The position numbers were made by a program, and so were the translations under genes. The notes below the pieces were generated by a model. That model did no database searches. It was not told where the DNA came from and was given only the letters and a program-made list of their open reading frames with translations. DNA of 64,000 nt from Desulfuromonadales bacterium (GTDB lineage Bacteria; Desulfobacterota; Desulfuromonadia; Geobacterales; Pseudopelobacteraceae), in the NCBI GenBank assembly GCA_013377095.1, contig JACAAY010000009.1, positions 1-64,000 of the forward strand, read 5' to 3'. Position 1 is the stretch's first letter. Every line of letters starts with the position of its first letter. Positions 56,657-64,000 of this stretch are shown here, one piece after another.

Positions 56657-57136
56657 TCAGGTGATTGATCTGTCTGGCCGGCCGCAGGTTGCTTCGTTGC
56701 ATGATGCGCACAGGCCGGTGAAGGTGACTGAATAGTCCAGTATCCTGAATTCGTCCTCGATACCGCTCGGAAGCTGCAGGTCGCTCAGGTTGGCGTCGAA
56801 CATGTCCAGAACCAGGCCGCACCTCAGGCATGTCAGGTGGTGATGGCGGTTCATCTCCGCATCGAAGCGGGCTTTTGACTGGGGATTGCTGACCTTCTTC
56901 GCAATGCCGATGGACACAAAGGTGTCAAGTACCCGGTAGACCGTGGTGCGGGAAACACCCTTCATTCTGGCGCTGACAGCCTCATAGACCTGATCAGCGG
57001 TGGGATGATCCGTTCTGGATACGAGGGTTTCCAGAATGGCTCTGCGTTGGATGGTCAGGGCCAGACCATGTTTCTTGCAGATGGACTCCAGCTCGCTGCG
57101 ATTGTTGTCGCCTGTTTTGTGTGTGCGCCTTTGCAT
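56657..57136 (-). CDS. Fur-family regulator, PerR-like
   Basis: 159 residues. The winged helix (HGLALTIQRRAILETLV ... GVSRTTVYRVLDTF) is followed by the metal domain. Regulatory-site residues look PerR-like: RFDAEMNRHHHLTC and an Asp in GLVLDMFDA, where Fur proteins commonly have Glu. Structural zinc Cys pairs (CLRC, CASC) are present. PerR senses peroxide by iron-catalysed His oxidation. ATG 57136 sits only seven bases after the -10 box of a good promoter, so the mRNA may be leaderless. A TTG at 57172 is in frame but coincides with the -35 box. Likely controls itself and the flavodiiron gene. Confidence 0.88.
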   Translation of the reverse strand: MQRRTHKTGDNNRSELESICKKHGLALTIQRRAILETLVSRTDHPTADQVYEAVSARMKGVSRTTVYRVLDTFVSIGIAKKVSNPQSKARFDAEMNRHHHLTCLRCGLVLDMFDANLSDLQLPSGIEDEFRILDYSVTFTGLCASCNEATCGRPDRSIT

Positions 57137-57143
57137 GAAAGGG

Positions 57144-57172
57144 AATGTATGTCGTTTGGTACAAATTGTCAA
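57144..57172 (-). promoter_or_regulatory. Promoter and possible operator of perR-fprA
   Basis: On the - strand a perfect TTGACA (57172-57167) and TACATT (57149-57144) are 17 bases apart. Just upstream, 57183-57193 holds the near-palindrome ACCAAATTGGT and the spacer has a related TTGGTACAAATTG; these paired AT-rich repeats are candidates for autoregulatory binding by the Fur-family protein. Confidence 0.6.
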
Positions 57173-57243
57173 TCAAAAAAATACCAAATTGGTCTTTTAT
57201 GTCCTTGTTGGTTGATCTGTGCCTCTCAGTCGCTCACGCCATG

Positions 57244-57283
57244 AAAAAGGGAGGCGGGACGAATGCTCTGTCCGGTCTCCCTT
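57244..57283 (-). terminator. Terminator of the Rieske-cytochrome operon
   Basis: On the - strand AAGGGAG and CTCCCTT form a 7-bp stem enclosing a longer partly paired loop, followed by TTT. It lies 25 bases after the pentaheme cytochrome stop. Confidence 0.6.
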
Positions 57284-57307
57284 CCGAGTGATACTACCGT
57301 ACAAATA

Positions 57308-58114
57308 CTAGGAATAGGTTTTGCGGAGCAGGTTAAGCAGCAGTGCAAGCAGCAGGACGGCTCCGACGGCGATGCCACCAATCAGCTTGCGCTGGTGGAA
57401 CTCCGCATCTATGGCATCCAGGCTTCCCTTTATACGAGTCAGCTCAGCGGCAATTTTCGCCGATTCAGCGGTGATTCTGGTCGGATTCACTTCGTGGAAC
57501 AGCGAATGGTAGCTGTTGCGCTGGCTAAAGAGGCTTTTTTCCAGGGCAGAGGTATCTACTCCGCTCACTTTGAACTGCTCAATCCGCCGGGAGAGTGTTA
57601 CCAGGTTTGCTTCGGTCTGTTCCATGGCGTTACGGATTATGCGGGCTCGCTCATAGCTGTGGCAGCGGGTACAGTTCTTTTCGCTGATCAGTTCGATGGA
57701 TACTTTGGTTACCCCATGGCTGTCGTGACAGGTCACGCAGGTTGGTCCGCCCTTGCCAAGCGCCCGACCGTGGGCACTGCGCAGATAGTCGGTCTTGATG
57801 CCGATGTGGCAGCGTCCGCAGAAGTCGGGGATGGCCCCTTCCCTGGGTGCACCCAGAAAACCGCGTTGCGGGCTCATGGCGTTGGCGGAGTCCGCCGGGT
57901 CGCCACCGTGGCAGTTATGGCAGGAAATGCCATTTTCGGCATGGATGCTGGCTTGCCATGGTTTTACCGGCACCAGCCCCCTGCCGGTCTGGGAACCGTG
58001 ACACTGGATACAGACCGTTTCTCCCCCTGCCATGACAGGCGTAACCGCTGCCAGCAGGAGTATGATCGCGGCGTTTGCCAGGCGGCCGAGGATGATTTTG
58101 CTGTGATTGTTCAT
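57308..58114 (-). CDS. Pentaheme c-type cytochrome with C-terminal membrane anchor
   Basis: 268 residues. The signal peptide (ANAAIILLLAAVTPVMA) precedes five CxxCH heme sites in the first 160 residues (CIQCH, CHNCH, CGRCH, CVTCH, CTRCH). A predicted coiled-coil stretch (about 165-240, RIIRNAMEQTEANLVTLSRR onwards) leads to a C-terminal TM (IAVGAVLLLALLLNLL). It is the likely periplasmic electron acceptor of the quinol-oxidising complex encoded with it. The ATG overlaps the cytochrome b stop (ATGA), the tightest coupling in the operon. Confidence 0.9.
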   Translation of the reverse strand: MNNHSKIILGRLANAAIILLLAAVTPVMAGGETVCIQCHGSQTGRGLVPVKPWQASIHAENGISCHNCHGGDPADSANAMSPQRGFLGAPREGAIPDFCGRCHIGIKTDYLRSAHGRALGKGGPTCVTCHDSHGVTKVSIELISEKNCTRCHSYERARIIRNAMEQTEANLVTLSRRIEQFKVSGVDTSALEKSLFSQRNSYHSLFHEVNPTRITAESAKIAAELTRIKGSLDAIDAEFHQRKLIGGIAVGAVLLLALLLNLLRKTYS

Positions 58115-59214
58115 GAGTAGTGCCCCCATATCATCAGACCGATCCAGAGCAGGATGCCACCCATCGTACAGGCCATGAAGAGCGGCCGCTTGAGCGGATG
58201 CCGCTCCTGACCGCGATCGATAAAGGGGAGCAGCGCCAGAAACGTCATGGCGACCCCCTGGGCCATCAGCCCGAGAAATTCATTGGGAAAAATCTTCAGG
58301 GTCTGATAGTTGGGGAGGAAGTACCATTCCGGCTTGATATGCGCCGGAGTCTGGAACGGGTTGGCCGGGATAAAGGCATCCTTGGGGAAGAATATGTTCG
58401 GGGCAAAAAACAGGATCAGCAGGAAGAACGCCAGGTAGAGGGCAGCGGAGGTCAGGTCGCTGAGCATGAAATTGGGGAAGAAGGGGATGCCGCCCGGATG
58501 GTCCTCATGCTGGAAACGGTCACCATTCCAGGTGCTCTTCGTATCCGGTCGACCAAAGGGAGGCGCGGATACGCCGATGCGCTCCAGCAGGAACAGATGC
58601 AGACCGATCATGGCAGCAATAGCGATAGGGATTACCGCCACATGCAGGGCAAAGAAACGGCCGAGGGTGTATGGCCCAACCAGTGCACCTCCACGCAGAA
58701 ACTCAACCAGATAGCTGCCCACGTATGGAATTGCACCGGCGCTGTTGGTGGCAACCGTGGTTGCCCAGAACGAGAGCTGGCTCCAGGGTAGCAGATAGCC
58801 GGTCAGTGAGATGGCCATGACCAGGTTGAGGATAACAAAGCCCGAAAGCCAGTTCAATTCCCGCGGACGCTTGTAGCTGCCCATGAAGAGGACCGAGAGC
58901 ATGTGCAGGATCAGCACCAGCACCATCATGTTGGATCCGACCACGTGACAGAGACGGATCAGCCAGCCGTAGGGCACCCTGTTCATGATGGTGGTGACAC
59001 TGGAAAACGCCTTGTCGGCGTCCGGAACGTAATAGACCAGCAACAGGATACCGCTGATGACCTGCAGGGCGAAGATAAACAGCAGCACGCTCCCCAGGGA
59101 ATACCAGCGATTTATGTTGGTCGGCAGCAGATAGCCGGTGAGTTGCTTTTCCACCAGTTGATCAACTCCGAGGCGCACGTTTAACCAGTGATGGATTTTT
59201 TTGAACAGGAACAT
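58111..59214 (-). CDS. Cytochrome b of a bc-type complex
   Basis: 367 residues, a fused b6/subunit-IV style cytochrome b. It has the N-terminal four-helix heme domain (SGILLLVYYVPDADKAF, paired His in RLCHVVGSNMM and LHVAVIPIAIAAMIGLHLF) and the C-terminal part with the quinol-oxidation-site motif PEWYFLP. It takes electrons from menaquinol and delivers them to the Rieske protein and heme b. Shorter than mitochondrial-type cytochrome b because the last helices are missing. It lies 36 bases after the Rieske gene. Confidence 0.93.
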   Translation of the reverse strand: MFLFKKIHHWLNVRLGVDQLVEKQLTGYLLPTNINRWYSLGSVLLFIFALQVISGILLLVYYVPDADKAFSSVTTIMNRVPYGWLIRLCHVVGSNMMVLVLILHMLSVLFMGSYKRPRELNWLSGFVILNLVMAISLTGYLLPWSQLSFWATTVATNSAGAIPYVGSYLVEFLRGGALVGPYTLGRFFALHVAVIPIAIAAMIGLHLFLLERIGVSAPPFGRPDTKSTWNGDRFQHEDHPGGIPFFPNFMLSDLTSAALYLAFFLLILFFAPNIFFPKDAFIPANPFQTPAHIKPEWYFLPNYQTLKIFPNEFLGLMAQGVAMTFLALLPFIDRGQERHPLKRPLFMACTMGGILLWIGLMIWGHYS

Positions 59215-59250
59215 CTGACCTCCGGGTGTCTCCGTCTTTTGGCTGGGGAA

Positions 59251-59670
59251 TTAACCGATGGTGATGGTTGTTCCCTGAACAACGAGGGGTAACTTTTCAA
59301 GCGGTTTGGGTGGCGGTCCGCCCAGTACTGTTCCCTGGGCGGAAAACTGTCCGCCGTGGCAGGGACAGAGAAACTGGTCCTGACCCTTCTGCCACTGAAC
59401 GATGCATCCCAGGTGGGTGCAGACGGCGGAAAAGGCGACAACGGTCCCTCCCTTTGGTTTTACCAGCACAGCGGCCGTGCCGTTCAGTTCGAAGTATTTT
59501 GCTCCCCCCTCCGGTACATCGGACATCTGGAAGGTCATTTTTTGCTTTATACCAGCGCCCTTTGAAGGAGCCAGATAGCGAAAGAGCGGATACAGCGCCG
59601 CCCCAAGCCCGGCAATTCCCAGTGTGCCAAGGCAGGCCGTCAAAAACTTCCTCCTGCTGGACATCTCCAT
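59251..59670 (-). CDS. Rieske iron-sulfur protein
   Basis: 139 residues. A twin-positive membrane-anchor or Tat-like start (MSSRRKFLTACLGTLGIAGLGAALY) is followed by the Rieske fold with cluster ligands CTHLGC and CPCHGG. It accepts electrons from quinol in the bc-type complex with the next two genes. I chose ATG 59670 because GAGGAG lies seven bases upstream; further in-frame ATGs reach 59730. A twin arginine (RR) with K and F fits Tat export. Confidence 0.93.
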   Translation of the reverse strand: MEMSSRRKFLTACLGTLGIAGLGAALYPLFRYLAPSKGAGIKQKMTFQMSDVPEGGAKYFELNGTAAVLVKPKGGTVVAFSAVCTHLGCIVQWQKGQDQFLCPCHGGQFSAQGTVLGGPPPKPLEKLPLVVQGTTITIG

Positions 59671-59731
59671 CTCTGCACTCCTCATTTTGTTAATCTTGTA
59701 TCCGGTGGTAAGCGGACTGAAAAGCATCACC

Positions 59732-59759
59732 AGATTACCATTAAAAAGTGCCTTGTCAA
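59732..59759 (-). promoter_or_regulatory. Promoter of the Rieske-cytochrome b-cytochrome c operon
   Basis: On the - strand a perfect TTGACA (59759-59754) and TAATCT (59737-59732) are 16 bases apart. Transcription would start near 59725, about 55 bases before the Rieske ATG. Confidence 0.65.
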
Positions 59760-59936
59760 TGCAGAGTTATAAACAGAACGTACGTGGGGACCCCGCCGTT
59801 CACGTCTGTTCCCGGCGGCCTGGGAGTTGTTGATAGAAAAAATGTTTATGAAGTGATGAAAGTCAAGTCTAAAACGGGTTGATGTCAATTTTGGGAGCGT
59901 TGGAAGGATTTTTTTCTGAAGACAGTATGGCTGCAG

Positions 59937-59969
59937 TAAAAACAAAGAAGCCGGAACCTCACCAGCTTC
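59937..59969 (-). terminator. Terminator after the HNH nuclease gene
   Basis: On the - strand GAAGCTGG and CCGGCTTC pair fully (one G-U) around a seven-base loop and are followed by TTTGTTTTT. It closes the ilvB-like, cobC-like, HNH transcript 44 bases after the last stop. Confidence 0.8.
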
Positions 59970-60013
59970 AAAAACAATGGGCAATCCGGAAATCCAGGCT
60001 GGCCGGGAAAAGG

Positions 60014-60337
60014 TTACTCAGGTTTGGAAAGATACTCTCCCAGAACACCACGTGAATGCTCGTCATCGTGGCAGTGGCTGCAGAGATTCTCCCAATTGCT
60101 TCCGTCGGGCGGGTTGTTGTGGTGGTTGCCATCCTTGTGATGGACGGTCAACTGGCCGATGCTGGCGGCATCGAACTCCCGTCCGCATTTGGCGCAGACC
60201 GGGCCGTGGATTTTCAGAGATTTTGTGCGGTAATTGCTGTTGCTCTCCGCTCCGTCCCGCATTCGTTTGACAAGGGCGCTGGCCTGCTCGGCGCTGGGGA
60301 GAATTACGGTCCTGGGTCCTCGTGGTCGTGCCACCAT
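60014..60337 (-). CDS. HNH nuclease, YajD-like
   Basis: 107 residues. The HNH core is complete: CAKCGREFDAASIGQLTVHHKDGNHHNNPPDGSNWENLCSHC is seen as a zinc-binding CxxC, the HHKDGN catalytic centre and a second CxxC (CSHCH). YajD-type small nucleases are of unknown biological role. AGGAG precedes the ATG. It follows the phosphatase gene by three bases, an operon partner that makes no obvious functional sense. Confidence 0.85.
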   Translation of the reverse strand: MVARPRGPRTVILPSAEQASALVKRMRDGAESNSNYRTKSLKIHGPVCAKCGREFDAASIGQLTVHHKDGNHHNNPPDGSNWENLCSHCHDDEHSRGVLGEYLSKPE

Positions 60338-60340
60338 GCG

Positions 60341-60949
60341 TTACTCCTGACTGTTCAGCAATTTCACCGTGGCGAGGCCGTCGGCGTAATAATCGATGAT
60401 GTTATAGCAGCCGTAGTTCTGCTCTATGTTGAACATTCTGGCCAGGGGTGCGCCGATGGCGTTGAGCAGGATGACGCGATTGACCCCGCCATGCCCCACC
60501 ACCAGCACCTCCTGGCCTCGATGTTGTCCGATTATTTCGGCCAGCACCGGCATGACGCGGGCTTCCAGGTCCAGCAGGTTTTCCCCCTGCGGAACCCGGT
60601 AGTTGACCAGATCGGCCATTCTGGCCTGCCACTCCTCGGGCCAGCGCCGGGTAATCTCGTCCCAGGCCAGACCCTCCCAGATGCCGATATTCAGCTCCCT
60701 CAGCTGGCTGCTTTGTATCGGCTGGATACCGAACGGGGCGCAGATGATGTTAGCCCCGATAACGCAGCGGGAGAGGTCGCTGGTGTAGCAGGCTGAAATC
60801 GGCGTGGAAGCCAGACGCTCCCTGAGGCGGTGGTACTGTTGTACTCCCAGATCGGTCAAGGCCACATCGGTCTGACCGTTGTAGCGCGGCTGGTCGTGGC
60901 CGGCCACCTGGCCGTGGCGAATGAGATGGATGCGGGTGGCGGAGGTCAT
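60341..60949 (-). CDS. Histidine phosphatase, CobC-like
   Basis: 202 residues. The catalytic motif LIRHGQV is near residue 10, with LTDLGVQQYHRLRERL, CYTSDLSRC, LRELNIGIWEGL and VVGHGGVNRVIL, typical of the branch that includes alpha-ribazole phosphatase CobC. The natural substrate cannot be fixed without context, and no cobalamin genes are near. The ATG overlaps the stop of the IlvB-like gene (ATGA). Confidence 0.85.
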   Translation of the reverse strand: MTSATRIHLIRHGQVAGHDQPRYNGQTDVALTDLGVQQYHRLRERLASTPISACYTSDLSRCVIGANIICAPFGIQPIQSSQLRELNIGIWEGLAWDEITRRWPEEWQARMADLVNYRVPQGENLLDLEARVMPVLAEIIGQHRGQEVLVVGHGGVNRVILLNAIGAPLARMFNIEQNYGCYNIIDYYADGLATVKLLNSQE

Positions 60950-62670
60950 TCGGTACCTTCGTTTTTTATATAGGGACCCAGGATCATGTCCTTGTAGCCC
61001 TTGCCCTGGGGTATCAGCGGATAGACGACCTCTTCACGGTCGGTCACGATTTCCAGGAAGCAGGGGCCCTGCGCGTCGAGAAATTCATCCAGAGCATCCT
61101 CCAGATAGGGGCGGCTGCGTATTTTGCGGCACCACTGGAAGCCGCATTCCCGGGCGATGTGGGCGAAGTTGGCGTCAAAGTCCCGTTCGGAAGCGGTGTA
61201 CTGTTTGTTGTAGGAGGCGTCCTGGATCGATCTGACCATGCCGTCGGCATGATTGTTGAGCAGAAGCACCTTGATCGGGATAGTGAGGGAGCCGATGGTA
61301 TGCAGCTCTCCCAGGTTCATCTTGATGCTGCTGTCGCCGTCAATGGCGATGATGCGCGCATCGGGATTGGCAAAATGCGCTCCGATGGAGCAGGGCAGGG
61401 AGAAGCCCATGGTGCCGAAGGCGCCGGATGTGAGAAACGAACGGGGCTGGGCGGTCTTGAGATACTGGGCCGCCAGCATCTGGTGATTGCCCACGCCGGT
61501 GGTGATGATGGTCCTGTCGGTCATGCGTTTGGACAGCAGGTCCATGACCTCGGCCGCCTGGATCTGCTGTGCGTCACGGTTGCAGTTGAGCGGAAAACTG
61601 CGTTTCAGAGTTGCCGCTTCCTGTTGCCACTCCCCGATGTTCAGTGTGATCGGGTGCAGCTTGGCGTACTCCACCAAGTCTTCCAGCACCGCCCGGGCAT
61701 CGCCGATAAAGGAAAATTTGGGGTTACGGGTAACCCTGACCTCCTGCATTTTTTCGGCATTGATGTCGATATAGGCAATCTCGGCCTGCAGCCCGGATTC
61801 CCCCACTTTCTGCACAACCCGGTCATTCCAGCGCACGCCAAAGGCTACGAACAGGTCGGTTTTCTGGATGGCCATGTTGGCGTAGGGGGTGCCGTACATG
61901 CCGAGCATGCCCAGGGAGGTGTCCAGGGATTCGTCCAGAATGCCCTTGCCCATCAGGCTGTTGATGGAGGGGATGTTGAAAATGCGGTTGAATTCGCGGA
62001 TCTTGTCGCTGGCCGCCCGGGAGTTGAGTCCACCGCCGATGTAGAGCAGCGGACGTCGGGAATGTTGGAGCAGGTCGAAGAACTGTTGGCACTGGTTGGC
62101 GCCCAGGTGCGACTCCTGGTCGTATTTGTAGCGAAAGCGTTCAATATCCAACCCGTGATAGATGCCGTTCTTGCGTTGGGAATCCAGGGGGAAATCGATC
62201 ACCACCGGGCCGGGCTTGCCCGCCTTGGCGAAAAAGTAGGCATCCTTGACCGTCTCCTCGATGTCGGAGCTGTCGTTGATCAGGATGACTCTCTTGGCGG
62301 CCTTGGAAAAAACTTCCTTGACGTTGATATGCTGAAACTCGTCGGTGTCCAGCCTGCTCTGCTGCACCTGACCGGCAAAGACCAGCAGGGGGATCGAGTC
62401 GGCGTAGGAATCGGCAACGGCCGTCAGGGTGTTGGTAATGGCCGGACCGGAGGTGACAACTGCCACGCCGACCTGGTCGCTCGACCGGGAATAGCCCGCA
62501 GCGCTGAATGCGCATGATTGCTCGTTGGCGTTGACGTTGATGGCCAGGGGGCTCTGTCCCAGGGCATGGAAAACCGGTAGGATGGCGGCGCCCGTGTACC
62601 CGAAGATCCGGCTGACCCCCAGATCCACCAGGCTTTTAACCATTATTTCTGCACCCGTCAGTGTTTGCAC
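60946..62670 (-). CDS. Thiamine-diphosphate enzyme, acetolactate-synthase-like
   Basis: 574 residues with the three domains of the ThDP-dependent acetolactate synthase family. The catalytic Glu lies in NANEQSCAFSAAGYSR, the central domain is present, and the ThDP motif runs from IDGDSSIKMN to LLLNN. It lacks a partner regulatory subunit gene (ilvN/H) and the HE pair usual at the catalytic Glu is NE, so it may be a related decarboxylase or carboligase rather than IlvB itself. It leads a three-gene unit with a CobC-like phosphatase and an HNH protein. Confidence 0.8.
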   Translation of the reverse strand: MQTLTGAEIMVKSLVDLGVSRIFGYTGAAILPVFHALGQSPLAINVNANEQSCAFSAAGYSRSSDQVGVAVVTSGPAITNTLTAVADSYADSIPLLVFAGQVQQSRLDTDEFQHINVKEVFSKAAKRVILINDSSDIEETVKDAYFFAKAGKPGPVVIDFPLDSQRKNGIYHGLDIERFRYKYDQESHLGANQCQQFFDLLQHSRRPLLYIGGGLNSRAASDKIREFNRIFNIPSINSLMGKGILDESLDTSLGMLGMYGTPYANMAIQKTDLFVAFGVRWNDRVVQKVGESGLQAEIAYIDINAEKMQEVRVTRNPKFSFIGDARAVLEDLVEYAKLHPITLNIGEWQQEAATLKRSFPLNCNRDAQQIQAAEVMDLLSKRMTDRTIITTGVGNHQMLAAQYLKTAQPRSFLTSGAFGTMGFSLPCSIGAHFANPDARIIAIDGDSSIKMNLGELHTIGSLTIPIKVLLLNNHADGMVRSIQDASYNKQYTASERDFDANFAHIARECGFQWCRKIRSRPYLEDALDEFLDAQGPCFLEIVTDREEVVYPLIPQGKGYKDMILGPYIKNEGTE

Positions 62671-62771
62671 CGTGGAATCTCCTCATCTCTGTTTCGATTG
62701 AATACTGGCGACAACCAGTCATAGCACATTTTTCAGCCGTGGTCCATGCGAGCTTGTACTGATCGCGGGAC

Positions 62772-62812
62772 AAAAAAACCCGGTGCGGCGAGGGATCGCC
62801 GGACCGGGTTTT
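62772..62812 (-). terminator. Intrinsic terminator of thiC
   Basis: On the - strand ACCCGGTCCGGCGA and TCGCCGCACCGGGT pair around a short loop with one mismatch, followed by TTTTTTT. It lies 19 bases after the thiC stop. Confidence 0.85.
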
Positions 62813-62830
62813 GCGCTGCAGGGCAGGCTT

Positions 62831-64000
62831 TTAGATCTTGTCGCCCTTCAGGTCATTACAGAACAGCTTGTTCGCCCCGCGCGAGGCGCAGAAGTCGCCG
62901 CACATGGTGCAGGTGTTCTCGTCCTCGGGGGTGCGGCTGGCGCGGATTGCTCTGGCGTCTTCCGGGAAGAGGGCCAGTTCGAACTGTTTTTCCCAGTTCA
63001 GGTCGCGGCGGGCTTTAGACATCTCCTTGTCGCGCCGACGCCCCTTTTCCGGGTATTTGTTCATGTCGCCGATGTAGGCGGCCACCTTGGCGGCCTTGAC
63101 GCCCATGCGTACGTCCTCTTCGTTGGGCAGGGCCAGGTGCTCGGCCGGGGTGATGTAGCAGATCAGGTCGGCGCCGAAGCGGCTGGACTGGGCCGCACCG
63201 ATGGCGGCGCTGATGTGGTCGTAACCGGGAGCGATATCGGTGGCGATGGGGCCGAGCATGTAGTAGGGCGCATCGCCGCTCATGCGTTTCTGCAGCTGGA
63301 TGTTGCCTTCGATCTCATCCAGAGGCACGTGTCCCGGACCTTCCACCAGCATCTGGCAGCCCATGTCGCGGCCCAGTTCGGCCAGTTCGCAGTTGATCAG
63401 CAGTTCCTGGATCTGGGCCCGGTCCGAACTGTCGTGGATGGCGCCGGCGCGCAGGCCGTTGCCCAGGGAGAGCACGGTGTCGTACTTTTTGAGGATCGCA
63501 CAGACCCGGTCGAACTTCTCATAGAGCGGGTTTTCGCGGTTGTTGGCCAGCATCCAGGCCACCATGCTGACGCCGCCCTTGCTGACCAGTCCGCCGTAGC
63601 GGTAGCCCTGCTTGCGCAGGCGTTCGATGGTGTACAGGTTGATGCCGCAGTGGACCGCCATGAAGGCCATGCCGTCTTCACACTGCTGTTCGATCAGGTC
63701 AAAGAGCATCTCTTCGTCCAGCTTGTTGGGGTTGCCGTATTTCTTGGCCGCCTCGCAGAAGGCCTGGTAGAGCGGCACATTGCCCACCGGCAGATTCGTG
63801 GCGGCGATAACTTCGCGGCGCACGCGGTCCAGGTCGCCCCCCACGGAGAGTTCCATCAGGGTGTCGGCGCCCGCTTCCTCGGCAATCTTTGCCTTACGGA
63901 CCTCGGCGGCATAATCGACGATGTCGGACGAGGTGCCGATGGAGGCGTTTACTTTTGTGCGCAGACCCTTGCCGATTCCGGCTATTTTAGACGGCTTGCG
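62831..64000 (-). CDS. thiC: Phosphomethylpyrimidine synthase (partial, 5' end beyond window)
   Basis: The last about 389 residues of ThiC, which converts aminoimidazole ribotide to the pyrimidine of thiamine by radical SAM chemistry. The frame stays open to the right edge, where RTKVNASIGTSS and EEAGADTLMELSVGGD match the middle of the family, so the start lies outside. The C-terminal iron-sulfur motif CTMCGDFC is present. The TPP riboswitch that often precedes thiC would be beyond the window. Confidence 0.95.
   Translation of the reverse strand, partial: RKPSKIAGIGKGLRTKVNASIGTSSDIVDYAAEVRKAKIAEEAGADTLMELSVGGDLDRVRREVIAATNLPVGNVPLYQAFCEAAKKYGNPNKLDEEMLFDLIEQQCEDGMAFMAVHCGINLYTIERLRKQGYRYGGLVSKGGVSMVAWMLANNRENPLYEKFDRVCAILKKYDTVLSLGNGLRAGAIHDSSDRAQIQELLINCELAELGRDMGCQMLVEGPGHVPLDEIEGNIQLQKRMSGDAPYYMLGPIATDIAPGYDHISAAIGAAQSSRFGADLICYITPAEHLALPNEEDVRMGVKAAKVAAYIGDMNKYPEKGRRRDKEMSKARRDLNWEKQFELALFPEDARAIRASRTPEDENTCTMCGDFCASRGANKLFCNDLKGDKI

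Noticed and set aside
61159-62517. 452-codon + strand frame opposite the ThDP enzyme gene
   Set aside because: Antisense shadow of a full-length recognised enzyme; composition rich in Gly, Val and His as expected from its complement.

Overview
The window looks like part of the chromosome of a Geobacter-type bacterium (Desulfuromonadia/Geobacterales). The reasons are the density of hybrid histidine kinases and c-di-GMP proteins, a GEMM-I riboswitch, a Rieske/cytochrome b/pentaheme cytochrome c operon, NfnAB, hopanoid genes hpnJ and hpnK, and RHS/YD-repeat surface proteins with Geobacter-like tails. The assignment rests on gene content only. I see no tRNA, rRNA, CRISPR array or intact insertion sequence.

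Left third (1-20 kb): a large + strand signalling block. Five tandem paralogues of PhnD-like periplasmic binding proteins, without any ABC permease or ATPase, run directly into a hybrid histidine kinase, a REC-PAS-GGDEF-EAL regulator and a Cache/CHASE hybrid kinase whose first membrane segment is interrupted by an in-frame TGA. Next comes a FecR / OmpA-lipoprotein / CHASE2-kinase operon with its own promoter, then an EAL-HDOD gene split by an in-frame TAG. On the opposite strand, a 110-residue protein of unknown function lies behind a promoter, a GEMM-I riboswitch and an intrinsic terminator. Genes that make or break c-di-GMP and an RNA that reads it (or cGAMP) therefore sit side by side.

Middle (20-41 kb): a duplicated outer-membrane barrel, a YgjP-type metalloprotease, glycogen catabolism (glgX, glgP), class I fructose-1,6-bisphosphatase, a secreted HAF-repeat protein, a flavodoxin-like reductase, a heme-binding-domain protein, a cyclopropane-fatty-acid synthase overlapping an FAD reductase, and a secreted YD/RHS cassette. 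The large RHS gene of that cassette appears to be cut by another in-frame TGA. The HAF protein and the YD/Ig-like protein share a C-terminal module.

Right third (40-64 kb): mostly metabolic and housekeeping genes. These are polA; an IclR regulator with promoters facing a polysaccharide deacetylase gene; a Cys-rich small protein; a PilZ protein; NfnAB; proC in an operon with hpnJ, hpnK and a small DMT permease; gap; a perR-fprA (flavodiiron) pair; the Rieske-cytochrome b-pentaheme c operon; an IlvB-like enzyme with a CobC-like phosphatase and an HNH nuclease; and thiC running off the right edge.

The best candidates for something undescribed are the permease-less array of five binding proteins wired to hybrid kinases, and the riboswitch-controlled orphan gene beside it. 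Three independent in-frame stop codons in large signalling or surface genes suggest recent decay, phase-variable loss or sequence errors.
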